A stretch of 64,000 bases of DNA from positions 3,556,501-3,620,500 of the forward strand of contig OX335651.1 in NCBI GenBank assembly GCA_946894095.1, written 5' to 3'. Under the pieces are notes generated by a model that ran no database searches, was not told the origin of the DNA, and was given only the letters and a program-made list of their open reading frames with translations. How positions within the stretch are numbered: position 1 is the stretch's first letter; each line of letters begins with the position of its first letter. Shown piece by piece: positions 9,640-19,999 of this stretch. Origin of the DNA: Incurvaria masculella. Lineage: Eukaryota > Arthropoda > Insecta > Lepidoptera > Incurvariidae. Position numbers and translations under genes: made by a program.

Positions 9640-10030
9640 ATTAATGCGAAAGTGAGTTTGTTTGTTACGCTTTCATTGCTTAATGACTCAACCGATCATC
9701 ATGAAATTTTGCATAAACGCCGTCAGGGGTACACAAAAGGACAAAGGCTGCCTCATCCGGAAACTGGACTTTCGACAGAACTGTTCCCGAGGGATAGAAC
9801 GGCTTTTCACGCGGCAGGAAGAGACATTCTCCGACGTTTCGCGCTAATCATTTAGCCCGTTATCAAGGAGGCATCCGCCACGTTCGTACGTAGCAGTCGT
9901 CCGGTGACAAGCCGTAACATTTTTCAAACATGTCTAACGACCGAGGTAATCTCAAAAGTTCCGAGGGGTGGTCTACAACACGGAATATTGGTTCTGTGGT
10001 CTACAACTATCCACGGTGCGAGATACGGTC
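9640..10030 (+). repeat. Dispersed repeat fragment, probably an element 5' or 3' flank
   Basis: It begins AATGCGAAAGTGAGTTTG and continues ACTCAACCGATCATCATGAA, wording typical of high-copy arthropod repeats as I remember them. No second copy lies in this window, so this is from memory only. Confidence 0.35.
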
Positions 10031-10033
10031 TTA

Positions 10034-10640
10034 GTCTAGTTTTCACCGAGTGCTGATTTATTTTAATAAAGGGTCTTTATTACTAAAGTGCAAAAAATTG
10101 TATTGTATTGTTTATTCATCATCCATAGACAGTACACTGCACTCGGATTTGTCATATTTTAGCATTGGCCAGTTCAGCAAAACAAAACACAGCGAAGAAG
10201 AACTGGAAAGAAACTCCGCTGTTTTTTTTTTCAACGTCCACTTAGTCTAAGTTTACAAAAGTGTTTGTCAATTATTAAACATAGGTAAAACACTAAATTA
10301 ACATGAATACACAAAATTTACAATCCATGCCGTATGCAACAGTTCATGACAAATATCATTTTATTTGCAAAGACAATCCCCTCCAACTAATTTGTTGCCA
10401 ATTGGAGCAGGCCAGCCCCCACAAACAGCACCCGTTCACGAGCATCTCGCTGGGCACAGCCATTACCTCTTTCAACCATACTTTAGGGAAAGAGATAACC
10501 CGAGCCAAGCGTCACCGTAAGCAAGGACCTTTAAGCGATACACTGCTGATTATCTTGTACTGGAATTGATTGCAAGCTGCTAAAAAAGACCCTTAATATG
10601 TGGCGATTAAGCTAATCAGCAATAAGTGAAAAAGACCCTT
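10034..10640 (-). mobile_element. MITE M13 split by an inserted repeat
   Basis: Both ends match the compact 160-bp element at 45427-45585 in reverse: TTTTCACC..GTGCTGATTTATTTTAA at the left and GATTAAGCTAATCAGCA..AAAAAGACCCTT at the right. Here the two halves are separated by about 440 bp that the 45-kb copy lacks. Confidence 0.65.
10092..10530 (+). repeat. Dispersed repeat R10 inserted in MITE M13
   Basis: CCAGTTCAGCAAAAC, GAAGAACTGGAAAGAAACT, CCACTTAGTCTAAGTTTAC and GTATGCAACAGTTCATGACA occur in the same order at 56470-56680. The copies share about 200 bp. It is non-coding in both places and may be a LINE 3' UTR or a SINE. Confidence 0.5.
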
Positions 10641-10796
10641 AGAAATTTATTTTGTAGTTAGAAAACTGGATCACAATATTTGTGAGGTAAACTAAGCAAG
10701 CTCGATAGCTCAGCGATGGTCCGTAAATCCCCTGGAATGGTGCCTCGGCGAGCGTGGTTTCGCGAAGTGAGGTGGACTTAGCTTTTCTTGACCTTG

Positions 10797-11110
10797 GTAT
10801 ATATATATATAAGTACTATAATTGTTTTTTTGCTTTAATGATTCCCAATCGCAGGAAAACTATATTGTATTTTACGCCCACACATAAACTTTTAGAGATA
10901 GTGTTTATTGCATGCTACAATCATTTATAATACTGAAATTGTAAAAAAAACTATTCTTAGATTGTTTTTGTTTATAACGTGAGCTAATTTTGAAATCTAA
11001 ACGTATGACATACATTTTATTAATGTTAGTGAAAAATATAAAAAAAATATCATTAATTATTTATTATATTATAATATATATATTATAATAATTACAATTA
11101 ATTATTTAGT
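10797..11110. repeat. AT microsatellite and AT-rich palindrome
   Basis: A short (TA)n tract starts at about 10797, and around 11060-11090 a self-complementary ATTATAATATATATATTATAAT stretch appears. No gene signal lies in between. Confidence 0.5.
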
Positions 11111-11243
11111 GAATGATGCTTATATTTTCCAATTTCTCCAGTCGCTCAACGCGGAACACTGTCAATAATCGTCAAACATGAACCCACCGATCCTTTAGAT
11201 CAATAATCCATAATACATAATAAAACCGACCTCTTAGGCGAGG

Positions 11244-11605
11244 TTTTTTTTATGTAACTTAACATGGATAGCTAAAGCCATGTCACGATATAAGACTGCA
11301 TGGGAACTAGGTGCCATTCCAGGACCTTCCTTATATTGCTCGGCTTCATTGAACTGGATGGAAAACACGGACAATTTTCATTGCTGCTTTGACCATCGTT
11401 CATTCAATGCGACGGTACCAACCCGGGAGGGTTAACCCTACCACCTAGTAAGTAAGGAAGCGGACCTACAGTTTTACGCGGAATCTGAACCACGGAAAAC
11501 TTGAATGGTTGAAAAATGGCCACCTATCAAGAAATCAACCGCGCTCAGAGTTGCTTAACAAAGCTTATCGAACCGCAAGGCATCTCGCCACTGGGCTACA
11601 GGCTA
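11244..11605 (-). mobile_element. SINE, 5S-headed, diverged (copy S3)
   Basis: The poly-T start and tail words lie at the left and the body follows in reverse. The head at the right holds TTGCTTAAC and CCACTGGGC, which match the 5S-like head of copies S4 and S12 in degraded form. Some body words are mutated. Confidence 0.7.
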
Positions 11606-11619
11606 CGTGCGCAATATGT

Positions 11620-11980
11620 AGCGCTTAAATAAAAAAAAACAGTCTCAGAGCTTTAGAAATAGCTTAATAAATGTTTCCTTGATATATTGAAACGAAAGGT
11701 TGGAATCAAATCGAAGTATCTAAGTTTATATTCACGAACATCCTTGCACAATATGCTGAAGGAACAATACGATAAAACCCCTCGCGCAATCCTACAAAGA
11801 GGCATATTGGATTCCAGCTTTGGACGCGTCGATACATATTTAATGCCTTAGGCTCGCTGCCAGAATCCATCGGAGTTCAAGAATTTTCCTCAGCGTTTCA
11901 CTTTAGGATCATTTAGTACGTTGATACCACTAATTTATTTAAATTTTAATTCGATTAAGAACATTCAGACAGTTTGACGT
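11620..11980. other. No gene seen
   Basis: Mixed composition, only short frames, no repeat partner noticed. Confidence 0.35.
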
Positions 11981-12081
11981 AAAGTAAGGCTGAGATAAAT
12001 AGTATTCGCAGAAACTAAGACTAACGAAAATTAGTACTTTGTGACGTTACTTTGAATGAATTTGTCATTTCGTCCATTATT

Positions 12082-12866
12082 TTTATGCAATCTGACTTGG
12101 ATGGCTAATACTACACAACTACCGTTATTTTTTTTTTATGTGACTGGACAAGGATGGCTAATACCACACCTTCTGTCAAGGTATTAGCCCAACACACCAC
12201 ATGGGAACTAGGTGCCATGCCAGGACCTTCCTTATATTGCACGGCTACATTGAACTGGATGGAAAACACGGACAATTTTCATTGCCGCTTCGACCATCGT
12301 TCATCCAATGCGATGGTACCAACCCGGGCGGGATAAACCCTACCACCTAGTAAGTAAGGAAGGGGACCTACAGCTTAACGTGGAATCCGAACCACGGCCA
12401 GCCTCTCTCAACGGTCGAATGGTCACCCATCCAAGACCAGACCGGACCCAGCGTTGCTTAACTTCGGAGAGCGATCGCCGAAGTGTCGCGCCACTGGGCC
12501 ACCGAGGCTGATATGATATTAAGGGCGTTATGATATTAGCCCAATACACCACATTCCCGAACTAGGTACCATGCCACGATCTTCCTTTTATGAGCGTTGA
12601 TGCATTGAACTGGATGGAAAACATGGATAAATTTTCATTGCCGCTTCGACCATCTTTTCATCCAATGCGATGGTACCAACCCGGGCGGGCTTTAGCCCTA
12701 CCACCTAGTAGAGGACAGTTTTACATGGATTCCGAACCATGGAGCAGCTCGCATTTGTGACGAAATGCACTTATCAAACTCAGAATTAGAAGGTGGTGCA
12801 TGAACGGGGCGATGATTTGAACCCATACCTCTGGTATGCTAGTCTAGTCCCCGCGCCACTAAGCTA
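12082..12866 (-). mobile_element. SINE, tRNA-headed, interrupted (copy S5)
   Basis: The head is at the right: CCCGCGCCACTAAGCTA is box A in reverse and GATTTGAACCC is box B in reverse, with the CACC..TTCTAATTCTGAG spacer intact. The body runs left to CGTTATGATATTAGCCC (12527). The missing tail (ATTAGCC..CATCC equivalent plus a short AT end) is found at 12082-12127, beyond the second SINE. Confidence 0.75.
12129..12512 (-). mobile_element. SINE, 5S rRNA-headed, nested in S5 (copy S4)
   Basis: In minus sense the head reads CTTCGGCGATCGCTCTCCGAA, then GTTAAGCAACGCTGGGTC, then CTTGGATGGGTGACC. This is the internal-promoter region of 5S rRNA (compare the known GAAGTTAAGCAACG and TTGGATGGGTGACCG). 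The standard SINE body and tail follow. It interrupts S5 at CCGTTA, and a CGTTA word is found on both sides as a likely target duplication. Confidence 0.85.
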
Positions 12867-13064
12867 CTATTACAAGATATGCCAAAGTTACGTCACAAAG
12901 TTTTACTTTTCGTTAATCTTGGTTTCAATTACGCCTATTTATCTCAGCTTTAGAGATTTTCTAAGTAGTATTTTTGTTCCAAGCTTGTTTCAAATTGTAG
13001 TAAATTTGAGGTTAAAAATTTAGAATCAATAGTAAAGAGAATAGAATAAGTTCAAAAATGTAGT

Positions 13065-13115
13065 CAATGTAGCCGTAAAATATAAAGAAGTCCCTGGCAT
13101 GACACCTCATGACAG
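13065..13115 (+). repeat. SINE 3' body fragment
   Basis: CAATGTAGCCGT, then CCTGGCATGACACC in the expected order and spacing. No head or tail. Confidence 0.45.
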
Positions 13116-13309
13116 TCATTTACTTTTTACGACAAATAATGGCTAATTTTCGAAGCGATTTTAACCAATACAGCATTAAACCTTATCCAATTAAATACCT
13201 CAAATACATTGTTGATTTAATATAGATCTATATAGCTCTTTACAGCATATGATTTAAATAAATATTTTCGAAGATATTATAGATTTAAAAATTGCGGGAC
13301 GTAGCGTTT

Positions 13310-13545
13310 GCGGCGGTACCGGCCGGCCGGGGCGGCGGGAGCGTGCCTATAAATAGTGCGTCGGAGGCCGCGGTTCTCCCTATAGCACTTTGAATTTATT
13401 ATTTCTCTTAAGGTAAGGTAGACTGGTAGAAAATGCCTCCGGCATTAAGTTGTACCTATTGCCCGAGTTTTTTGAGTGCAATAAACATATATAAATAAAT
13501 AAAAAATAAAAATAAATAAATAAATAAATATCTAATAATCATCTA
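13310..13545 (+). mobile_element. Non-LTR LINE 3' end with TATA-bearing GC block
   Basis: GTAGAAAATGCCTCCGGCATTAAG followed by GAGTGCAATAAA and an (AAAT)n tail is what the 3' UTR and tail of Jockey/CR1-type LINEs look like in Lepidoptera, as I recall. The GC-rich block just before it holds a perfect TATAAATA at about 13349, so a short promoter-like unit may have been joined to the tail. Confidence 0.45.
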
Positions 13546-13654
13546 ATAATAATATCTAAGTTTTTTTTATTTCATATATTTCAATGTAGGAACTCTACGT
13601 AAAAAGGGTTTATTTGTGTATCAATGTGTCAAAATAATATTTTTTTAAATGATA

Positions 13655-13688
13655 TTTTGCCCGAGCAAAGCCGGGAAGGGCTGCTAGT
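13655..13688 (+). mobile_element. Helitron-like 3' end, diverged
   Basis: TTGCCCGAGCAAAGCCGGG then CTGCTAGTTA resembles the GC hairpin plus CTAG terminus at 9630, 25050 and 32440. Confidence 0.4.
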
Positions 13689-13689
13689 T

Positions 13690-13985
13690 ACATATAAAGT
13701 AAGTAATTAATTAATTAAAAACATGATTACTGCCGGGACAAACTGTGAACGAAGAAGTAAAAAATAAGTAATTGTAATGAAATATAATTTAGTACCGAAT
13801 TCACGGTAAAGTTTGATGGTAGGATAACATAAACTATGAACTGAATAATTTAGAATTGAATGGGTCTGCCGACAGGGATAATTATTTAAAGGATTTCGAA
13901 TGCAAGTAAACTGTTTAAAATTAAAAAAAGATAAATTTTATCCCACGCCAGTCGTGTTTTTTGTTTTTTACTTTCTACGACATAT
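13690..13985. other. No gene seen
   Basis: AT-rich, short frames only. Confidence 0.35.
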
Positions 13986-13987
13986 TA

Positions 13988-14277
13988 GGGTTCCGTACCC
14001 AAAGGGTGCCAACGGAACTCTATTACTAAGCCTCCGCTGTCCGTCCGTCCGTCTGTCACAGGGCTGTATCTCATGAACCGTAATAGGTAGGCTGCTGAAA
14101 TTTTCACAGAGTGTGTATTTATTTTTCCTCTACAAATAGGTAAAATAAAAAAAATAAAAAAATTAGAGGGGGCCCCAAACAAAAACCTGATTTTTTGGTG
14201 TTAAATCTTGTACGGTACGGTAAAAAGGTACGGAACCCTTCGTGTGCTAGTCCGACTCGCACTTGGCTGGTTTTTTT
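13988..14277 (-). mobile_element. Dispersed (GACG)n element M2
   Basis: In minus sense it starts AACCAGCCAAGTGCGAGTC, carries GGAACCC, the AAAATTTCAGCAGCC word and a short GACGGACGG tract, and ends GGTACGGAACCCT. About ten full or partial copies lie in this window. The first 35 bp contain a GTGCGAGTCGGACTCGCAC palindrome in good copies, and the last 35 bp form a GGGTTCCGT/ACGGAACCC hairpin. The tandem GACG is read as Thr-Asp-Gly-Arg repeats in one frame but is not a gene. Confidence 0.8.
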
Positions 14278-14431
14278 AAATGCTTTTGTTAAAATATTGA
14301 TAACTTGGAGTACCTTATACAAATGAAAGTTAAATTTAAATTCAACTAAAAATGGAACATCTGTTTTTTAGGTAAATCGGTCTTACTAAAGATGTATATG
14401 TAAACATACACATAAACATTATGATGTGCAT

Positions 14432-14508
14432 CGATTTTTATATTTGTGTAGAAATATGAAATAATATTAACGTATTGAAAATAAGTATCTACACAAATAT
14501 AAAAATCC
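14432..14508. repeat. Short palindromic element M14
   Basis: GATTTTTATATTTGTGTAGA and its inverse TCTACACAAATATAAAAATC frame about 37 bp. A related pair lies at 45330-45405. Confidence 0.6.
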
Positions 14509-14639
14509 TTGGACGAGCGTTTTAGAGAATTCCTCAAATGCTGTATTAAATTGTAAGATAACGAAATAGATCATCGAAATTATTTATTCATAATTGATAC
14601 GAAAGTATTTTTACGATAAATTTAAACGTTCAGTTTTTA

Positions 14640-15510
14640 CAATACTGCATTATGGTTATTATACTGGTCAAAGCGTATGGGTTGATTCCGTTAAATTCCT
14701 GAACCTTGTGGAATGAGAACATGAAAAAAAAAACATTATTTCAGCTAACGTGTGGGATAATATAGTTAAAACATATTTTAGAAAGTGATATTTTTTGCAC
14801 GAAAAAAAAAAAGCTGAATTCAGGGCTCAAACCAGTTTGCTGCTGATATTGGCATTAACTAATATTGGTTTGGATATCATTTTTAAGAGCGTATAACATT
14901 ATCTACCAATATAGGTAAGGTTGTGTTTATGTTTTTGAAATTTCTTTAACAAAACAATCGTAGCCTAGTGGCGCGGGGACTGGCCTAGCGTACCAGAGGC
15001 CTGGGTTCAATACCGACTTGCACCACTTTCTCTTTCAGAGTTCGATAAGTGCATTTCGTAACGAATGCAAGTTGCTCCATGGTTCGGAATCCATGTAAAA
15101 CTGTAGGTCCTCTTCCCCTACTAGGTGGTAGGGTTTAAGCCCGCCCGGGTTGGTACCATCGCATTGGATGAAAAGATGGTCGAACCGGCAATGAAAAATT
15201 GTCCGTGTTTTCCATCCAGTTCAATGTAGCCGCGCTCATAAAGGTAAGGTCCTGGCATGGCACCTAATTCCTTCGGGAATGTGGTGTATTGGGCTAATAT
15301 CATAACGGTAGTTGTGTGGTATTAACCATCCATGTCAGGTCGCATAAAAAAAAAACAAACAAACAGTTTCACGCGTTATGCGGGTTTGTCAAATTTCGAA
15401 AGATTTATTCCGAGCTGCTCTAACTAAGCGAAACGTCGGGCTCTGGCTATCTTGTTTGAATCGCAACAATTGTTAGAAAATGTTTAGGTATAAGGATGCT
15501 CTTAATACCA
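14640..15510 (-). repeat. Repeat R28, copy interrupted by a SINE
   Basis: Two blocks (14640-14950 and 15368-15510) read in reverse are collinear with 28295-28740: GAGCATCC, CCGACGTTTCGCTTAGTTAG, GAGCAGCTCGGAAT, then AACATTATCTACC-type words, GGTTCAGGAATTTAACG and AACCCATACGC. The 28-kb copy is continuous where this one holds SINE S6. The nature of R28 is unknown. Confidence 0.65.
14958..15355 (+). mobile_element. SINE, tRNA-headed, nested in R28 (copy S6)
   Basis: The head has TAGCCTAGTGGCG and GGGTTCAATACC, then the CACCACTTTCTCTTTC spacer, the full body and the tail TCAGGTCGCAT plus poly-A. The flanks share AACAAA-rich words that may be the target duplication. Confidence 0.85.
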
Positions 15511-15529
15511 AACGTTTCAACTTATCGTA

Positions 15530-16160
15530 AAATGTAATGTTACTTCCAGGCTAGGTATTCGCTTACGGTGGCGCTGGGTCGGGTGACCTCTTGCTCAAAT
15601 ATGGTTGACACGGCCATTGCTGGACCCGGTGTGATACGGGTCCTGTCTGGGCAGACAGACCCGCCTAATTTAGCAAAATTTTAAATGTTATAGGCTGCAA
15701 GAAAAACCCAACTGTTATATTCATTTGAGTTGCTGGATGTGTCGGTAACTGTGTAGGGCAAACAGTATGAATTAAAATTAAGATACGCAGAGAAATAAGG
15801 AATTAATCACGATTAAAAATGGCAAATGCCTATTTATAAAATAAAAGAATAAGATTAACTGAAATAAGAAGTTTTTATTGTTGCGTTTAGAAAATAAAAT
15901 GGATGAAATTACATGCTACGTAAAAACCAGGAAAGTAATCATAAAAACAATTCAAACATTAAAAATAAATTACGTAAATCAATTTTAAAAAACATTCACG
16001 GTAGTTATACAAACCTTAAATTAAATTTACGAGGGTATAGAAAACGTTCTTCTATCCCGTAACTTACGAACAAAACTTGCTAATAAATAAAAAAAAAGTG
16101 TATATCTATTATCATGTAACGTAATGATATAAGTCTATCCATGCGAACGTCTCCACTTAA
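15530..16160. other. No gene seen
   Basis: A GC-richer patch (15545-15665) with no domain signal, followed by AT-rich sequence. No repeat partner was found. Confidence 0.35.
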
Positions 16161-16554
16161 TGTATGAATGAACGCAATTTGCTGGATTGCCTCGCAGTGG
16201 AAATTCTCGTCTTTTCCCCTGAAGCTCAGTTTCCCCTGAAAGCCTCCCCCGCCTCTGCCCGCCGCTCCCCGCCCGAAAGCCTTTGTTCAGAAGATTGTCT
16301 AATTCGCTATGAAATTCGACTTTACGGCGTCGTTACCTCGCTCCGAGATTGGATATTAACTGATTATATTACTATTGGACGGTCGATTGGGGATTAAACG
16401 TTTGTTAAAAAAAATAGGGAAAAAAACCATTTGTTTTTTTACATGTTCACAACTTTTAGTGTTTCTTATATCAAACTAGCTGTGGTACCCGCCGGGAACT
16501 GGCCGGCTTCACTCGGGACAATGTCGATAGGATTATACAAGAAAAACAGAACAC

Positions 16555-16795
16555 AGTCGACATTCCAAAAATAAGAACCCACAGATCCTCTAGCTCCTTC
16601 ATCTAGGGTCGGAAAACAATGGAATGAACTCCCATCCCAGGTGTTTCCCCTAAAGTGGGGACCTTCAAACCTGGTGTGAAGAAGCACCTGGACGGCCGGC
16701 ATGGTTTTAGCAGCCCGAAATTCCATGGGCGTCGTGAGTTCCTGTCCTGGCGTACGCCATATCCCGCGCTTAAAATACAAAAATTGTGGCCTATA
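16555..16795 (+). mobile_element. LINE 3' fragment (end of reverse transcriptase ORF)
   Basis: In one plus frame it reads W-N-E-L-P-S-Q-V-F-P, the conserved motif near the C terminus of Jockey/CR1/R1-clade LINE ORF2 proteins. It goes on to a GCCGGCATGGTTTTAGCAG tail and GCGTACGCCATATCCCGCGCT. The same tail recurs at 21009, 30540, 49255 and 53270. 5' truncated. Confidence 0.65.
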
Positions 16796-17786
16796 AACTA
16801 TCTAATGTTAACATAGCGTTATTCGTTGCTCCCGTGCCGCTTATACGGAGGTACCAGACAAATAAAAGAAAACATTCAACACTTTAGAATTTAAGTTGGC
16901 CCAACCCGGCGGGACTAACTCATTCGCGGGCACGGTACAAAACCGTGCTGTTGCGCTCTGGGACCTTCTCTGTTTCAAAGAAAAAGACAGGCTCCGTGAC
17001 GAGGAAGATGCAACATGTCCACAAAATAGACAATGTGCACTATTGTATGATTTGATAAGATTTACGAAAATTTTCATTACAAAACGACTTATAGCTAAAA
17101 GTAAACCATGACCGCTGTAGTAAAAAATCTAACAAAAACCAAATAGATTATAAATCTTGATTAAATAAGCTATGTGTGATGACTTATCTTTTTAAGATGT
17201 TCTTAGTTTATCATTGCGTAATCCACCTCCAAAGTAATTGTATAAAACGCGCGAAAAATTCGAAAGCTCATTGCCGATTTTACTATGGATCAGAAAAGCG
17301 CTACTACTTAAACGATACCGTATCAACCAAACGTATTTCCTCACATGCTTACACACAATAATTAATATGGTTTACTTTACTTTCACAGAAGGAATAACCC
17401 GTCAGACACTTTTGAAAATGCATATTTGAGGTTAGTCTTGTGAAATGTTACTTCTTTTGGGGTCTTTGTTCACACGGAAAGGCAAGGACTTTCAGCATAG
17501 AACCATAAATATCTTTTTTCTATTAATTACGAAAAAGACATTTAAGTTAAATTATAAATAAAATAGTGGTTGACGAATAATTACAAACGGGTATGTGTGT
17601 AGTTGAAGCGAAATAATTGTACTATAATCGAACAGTATGGTTGTAAACCTTAAAATAAATTGATCTGGCTGATAACCTAGCAGCGCCAGTCGGTTCTCCG
17701 TAAACTATTGAAGACGTACTGACCGATCTTGATACATACATACAATCTGCCATGTCGCGGTCGGAGTTGCCAGATATTGATATAGA

Positions 17787-17805
17787 AAATAGACTAAAAC
17801 TAAAC
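17787..17805. repeat. 19-bp target-site duplication, left
   Basis: AAATAGACTAAAACTAAAC is repeated exactly at 18432-18450, immediately after the retroposon. A duplication this long points to target-primed reverse transcription. Confidence 0.8.
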
Positions 17806-18431
17806 AAAAAAAATAACCGACTTCAAAGGAAAAGCACTAAAAAGTAAAAAATAATTTCCATTTTTGTAGTTACGATTTCTGTTATTTTTTGAGTCGGCGT
17901 CAGCCGGACACGCGCTGCGCCAATCAAGAGAAACTAACCTAACCTAACCTAACCTAACCTTGGCTGACACCGACTCAAAAAATAACAGAAATCGTAACTA
18001 CAAAAATGGAAATTATTTTTTACTTTTTAGTGCTTTTCCTTTGAAGTCGGTTATTTTTTTTGTTAAATTTGTTTTTTTATTTGTTTATTTTTAGTGAATC
18101 TGAAGTACACTTACTAATTTGTAGACGTCCTTTCCAATAAAAAAAGAATCACCGAAATCGGTTGGCGTTATATTGAGTTATTCGTCCATTTGTCACGCAC
18201 ATCTTAATACAAATTTAAGACTTTTATGATTTTCTCATGGATATCATTGTCAAAACTTAACCAAATTAAAATGGGACCACTTGGGAAGCACTAGCTATCA
18301 TTTAAAAAAATAATCATCAAAATCGGTTCACCCAGGCAAAAGTTATGAGGTAACAAACATAAAAAAAAAAAAAACAAAAAAAAAAAACATACAGACGAAT
18401 TGATAACCTCCTCCTTTTTTTGAAGTCGGTT
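17806..18431 (+). mobile_element. Retroposon with telomeric-repeat hairpin, complete copy
   Basis: The element is 626 bp between exact 19-bp direct repeats. It begins with two near-perfect inverted arms of about 95 bp (17813-17912 and 17964-18060) around a loop with five AACCT units. A 360-bp AT-rich body follows, and the end is CTCCTCCTTTTTTTGAAGTCGGTTA. Both the hairpin arms and the 3' end carry the ACCGACTTCAAA/GAAGTCGGTT word. Several other copies keep only the last 40-50 bp (20562, 33008, 46500), which is 5' truncation and marks this as the 3' end. No coding capacity. Confidence 0.8.
17936..17960 (+). repeat. (AACCT)5 telomere-type repeat in hairpin loop
   Basis: Five exact AACCT units, the complement of the insect telomeric TTAGG. 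They lie in the loop of the retroposon hairpin, next to ACGCGCTGCGCCAATCAAGAG, which is conserved in the two other copies. Confidence 0.85.
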
Positions 18432-18810
18432 AAATAGACTAAAACTAAACCGGAAGTAAAATGATTAAATATTTTATTAGTAACATAATATATTTTTACT
18501 ATATACGGAGTGTATTTAGTTTAGATTTTTATTGCAGATTAACGACTGTGACATTAATCATTTAGCTGTCATTTAAATGTCATTACCTATTACAGCGAAA
18601 ATACGCAACATCTGACCACACTGAGAACAACATGTTGTGAACTTTTTTTAAAATAATAATCCTTGTCCGCTGGGACTTTCATTAATTAGTAATTGAAAAA
18701 TATTATTTTTAATTTTAATTTTCAATTACATGTTTGCCTATTGGAATCGGTCTTTTTGAATGTACTCTTTAATGCGATTTTGATTTCGGCATCTTTCCTT
18801 ATAACTTAGA

Positions 18811-18868
18811 AACCAAACACTATGTTTGGTTTGACTAGATGTCTGATGACCGTCATCAGACATCTAGT
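18811..18868. repeat. Two abutting short inverted duplications in element M3
   Basis: AAACCAAACA/TGTTTGGTTT (10-bp arms) and ACTAGATGTCTGATGAC with its exact inverse (17-bp arms, 1-nt spacer) lie side by side. They replace about 17 bp present in the copies at 39.9 and 61.8 kb. Each new piece is an inverted copy of its own flank. Confidence 0.7.
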
Positions 18869-18979
18869 TCGATCAAATAAAGCTATTTTGAGCAAAATTT
18901 GGGATCTCTGACAAGAAATATGGGCGTGATCTTTTTTCCTCGTTTGTATGGGGAGTTGAGCGGGATGGCCCACCTTAAA

Positions 18980-19715
18980 TCAGTATTTACCAACCGCACA
19001 TTCACCGCCATAAGATGACTGACGATCGTCCCGAAACTCGAGTCAGTAAAATCTTATTCCAACCTCTCCTACACTGAAAAAATAATAATTGTGAAACTAA
19101 CTGTAATTCCGATAAAAAAACAACCGTCTTGCAATGTTAAAATAGAGCTAATTAAGTAAATTTGTTACGCTAACTGCGTGAAATCAGTTAGCCTTAAACC
19201 TGAAATATTACTGTATCTTTTAATTGTTGTTTTAACTGTGTGCTATAACTGTTTTTTCTATGTTTTCGTAACTGTGTGCAAACTGTTTCAAGCTTTAGTA
19301 TTCTTTCCATTATTATTTACGTCTTATATTCAGTGAAAAAGTACTGTAAAATCTGTTGAAATTACTGTACCTGTTGAAACTGGACAGTTGCTTTCTGATT
19401 TGTAGTGAGCCGTAATGTTCAATCAGTTGTCAAGGTTGTCCCATTTGAAACTTTATCAATCGCCCTCTAACATGGTGTATGAAAAGTGGGGTCAGAACTG
19501 CGTGGAGTGATCCCCCTTATGTCTTATGGTTAAATGGTATGTTTAACTTGAGCTACGGACGCCATTACGACGGCCCTGCTCCGGAAGGAAGTATCGGAAG
19601 CAAGAGAAAAGGAAAAAAGAAAATCTGGTACGTAGGTAAGGTCTTGTATTTTAGAACGAATGAAAGAGGTACCTTTACATTCAGAGGGATCTGGTAACTC
19701 TAACAGGTGAATAAC
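18980..19715. other. No gene seen
   Basis: AT-rich to mixed sequence. A 72-codon plus-strand frame starting at 19479 has no recognisable domain and overlaps a minus frame, so it is not called. Confidence 0.35.
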
Positions 19716-19717
19716 CG

Positions 19718-19995
19718 AAAAAAAAAAACGGCCAATTGCGAGTCGGACTCGCACACGAAGGTTTCCGTACCGTCGTACAATATTTAACACGAAAAAACAC
19801 TTTTTTTATATGGGGGCCTCCTTTTTTTTACCTATTTGTTGTTATTGCGGCAAATAAATAGACACTATGTGAAAATGTCAGTTGCCTACCTATTATGGAT
19901 CATGATGAATGGACGGACGGACGGATGGACGGACGGACAGCGGAGGCTTAGTAATAGGGTTCCGTTGTGCACCCTTTGGGTACGGGATCCTAAAA
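19718..19995 (+). mobile_element. Dispersed (GACG)n element M2
   Basis: It contains CCAATTGCGAGTCGGACTCG, the TTGTTGTTATTGCGGC block, a GACGGACGGACGGAT tract and the terminal GGTTCCG..GGTACGGGATCC hairpin. Somewhat diverged. Confidence 0.8.
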
Positions 19996-19999
19996 AGAG

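Larger units (their letters stand above)
11984..12957. mobile_element. Tourist-like MITE M1 split by two SINEs
   Basis: The left half (11984-12079, GGCTGAGATAAATAG to about CATTTCGTCCAT) and right half (12868-12957, ATGCCAAAGTTACGTCAC to CTATTTATCTCAGC) together make one M1 copy. The 790 bp between them are two nested SINEs. Confidence 0.75.
16895..18974 (-). mobile_element. TTAA-flanked element M3, long copy with internal insertions
   Basis: It is bounded by TTAA at 16891-16894 and 18975-18978. Its ends are GTTGGCCCAACCCGG and GGGATGGCCCACC, matching the 542-bp copy at 61679-62220 in reverse. It is about 2.1 kb long: about 645 bp are the retroposon inserted at 17806 plus its target duplication, and about 900 bp more are absent from the short copy. 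That extra part may be ancestral interior sequence, but I see no transposase in it. Confidence 0.65.

Noticed and set aside
9652..9855. Small protein genes on the plus strand
   Set aside because: Two frames overlap in dispersed-repeat sequence with typical repeat wording.
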